A DNA stretch of 6,953 nt. Source: an uncultured delta proteobacterium (GTDB taxonomy: Bacteria; Desulfobacterota; WTBG01; CAIYCZ01). The DNA lies in contig CAIYCZ010000041.1 in the NCBI GenBank assembly GCA_903924805.1, positions 1-6,953 of the forward strand. Direction: 5' to 3'. Below are positions 5,980 to 6,953 of the stretch, one piece after another. A program made the translations under genes and the position numbers. Position 1 is the stretch's first letter. Each line of letters opens with the position of its first letter. The notes under the pieces were generated by a model. The model was not told the DNA's origin. It did not search any database and saw only the letters and a list, made by a program, of their open reading frames with translations.

Positions 5980-6953
5980 TCACTTTTATGGCATGTAACT
6001 TTTTTTTGACTGCTTCTCTTGAGGGATCCAGCTTGAGTGAACGTTCATACATTTCAAGAGCTTTAACGGGGCGGTTATTTATTAAATATACATCACCTAA
6101 ATGTTCAGCAATAACAGGATCTTCTGGTGAAAACATAACCGCCTTCTCTAACTCCTGAAGGGCTTTTTTATACTGGCCTTTTTTAAAATAGACCCATCCG
6201 AGGCTATCGGTTATATATCCGTCATTTGGTTTTAGTTTCAGGGCCTTTTTTATAAGTTTTTCAGCCTCGTCAAGATGTATGCCCCTGTCAGCATACGTGT
6301 ATCCAATGTAGTTTAGAGCATCGGCATTCTGAGGATTGAGGTTCAAGACCGTTTTCATTGAAGCGATGCTTTCCTCAAACAGGGACGCTTTGTCATAAAG
6401 CACCCCGAGGTAGAACAGTATCTCTTCGTCATTGGGGTTTATGGTTAGTGCCTGTTTCAAAATCCGTATACCCTCGGTATAGTTCTTTTCCTTTTCATGC
6501 AGCGAGGCGAGGAAGCGATACAGGTTCAATTCGTTATTTTTCGTTCTGAGAGCTTCCTGGATTATCTTTTTTGATGTGGCACGGTCACCCTTTTTATCAT
6601 AGAGATAGCCCAGGTGAATCTGTGCCTGGGCAAAAAGCTCTGATTCAGGAGGTATGCGCCTGAAAGAATCCATGGCTTCTGCGCTGTTGCCCATTTCCTC
6701 ATAGGTCGAGCCAAGATAGTAGTGGGCGCTGTAGCTTGTGGAATTTTTCTTAAGCACGGTCAGGAATTCGTCCCGGGCCAGGCTCCATTTTTTCTGTTCA
6801 ATATAAATAAGACCCATTTTTATTGACGTCTCCCCCTGCTCGTCACCCAGTTCCTTTTTTAAAAAGGTGTACTGGTGCAGGGCTCCATCCAGATCTTTCA
6901 TAAGGATCAGGAGATAGGCAAGGCGGTTGCGAACCTGTTGATTCTGGGGGTAA
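5972..6953 (-). CDS. TPR-repeat protein, 5' end outside window
   Basis: The frame is open from the right edge (first full codon 6952-6950) to the TAA at 5974-5972, so 326 residues of the C-terminal part are visible. An internal Met codon at 6901-6899 is not the start: the codons before it read YPQNQQVRNRLAYLLILM, a normal TPR helix continuing upstream. The visible part is nearly all tetratricopeptide repeats, about nine of roughly 34 residues, with signatures such as AHYYLGSTYEEMGNSAEAM, LFYLGVLYDKASLFEESI, DALNYIGYTYADRGIHLDEA and SLGWVYFKKGQYKKALQEL. TPR arrays bind protein partners; no enzymatic domain is visible. Overlap with the downstream lipoprotein gene suggests a shared envelope role, perhaps as a periplasmic or lipid-anchored scaffold; the signal sequence, if any, is outside the window. 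Confidence 0.9.
   Translation of the reverse strand, partial: YPQNQQVRNRLAYLLILMKDLDGALHQYTFLKKELGDEQGETSIKMGLIYIEQKKWSLARDEFLTVLKKNSTSYSAHYYLGSTYEEMGNSAEAMDSFRRIPPESELFAQAQIHLGYLYDKKGDRATSKKIIQEALRTKNNELNLYRFLASLHEKEKNYTEGIRILKQALTINPNDEEILFYLGVLYDKASLFEESIASMKTVLNLNPQNADALNYIGYTYADRGIHLDEAEKLIKKALKLKPNDGYITDSLGWVYFKKGQYKKALQELEKAVMFSPEDPVIAEHLGDVYLINNRPVKALEMYERSLKLDPSREAVKKKLHAIKVNE

Noticed and set aside
6899..6901. Met codon as the start of the TPR protein
   Set aside because: The frame stays open upstream to the window edge and encodes a clear TPR helix, so this Met is internal and the gene is 5' partial.

Overview
The window looks like ordinary chromosomal housekeeping DNA from a Gram-negative-type bacterium. 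It has a lipoprotein with a signal peptide, a LolB-like protein, a periplasmic or membrane NfeD protease, and glycogen synthesis. The phylum cannot be fixed from the sequence alone. Gene types and protein flavour (a slipin of the TTLRSVCGQAELD type, a GlgC with an LSNCVNSAI segment, a TPR plus LolB-like lipoprotein pair) would fit Desulfobacterota, Nitrospirota, Planctomycetota or a related uncultured lineage. Base composition is close to balanced. Most starts here lack a good Shine-Dalgarno sequence; the slipin gene is the clear exception.

Layout. At the left, on the minus strand, lie the first 272 codons of purA (cut by the window edge), preceded by a tRNA-Phe(GAA) gene on the same strand. 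The tRNA has a near-consensus promoter and a terminator-like hairpin between it and purA. Divergent from these, on the plus strand, is a two-gene operon: a full-length NfeD-type membrane serine protease (GTG start) and a slipin (stomatin-like SPFH protein) with a strong ribosome binding site. Convergent to that pair, on the minus strand, is glgC (ADP-glucose pyrophosphorylase), whose start overlaps by 4 bp the stop of an upstream single-domain response regulator. Further upstream on the minus strand is a second coupled pair: a LolB/DUF4292-like lipoprotein and, overlapping it by 8 bp, a TPR-repeat protein that runs off the right edge.

How the genes relate. NfeD and slipin form the known stomatin/STOPP protease partnership at the membrane. 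The receiver and GlgC are translationally coupled, which suggests a link between a phosphorelay and glycogen synthesis; this is the least routine observation here. The TPR and LolB-like pair is probably an envelope or lipoprotein-handling unit. PurA makes adenylosuccinate for AMP synthesis. I found no mobile element, CRISPR array, defence system or clear sign of horizontal transfer, and no convincing evidence of a wholly new system.
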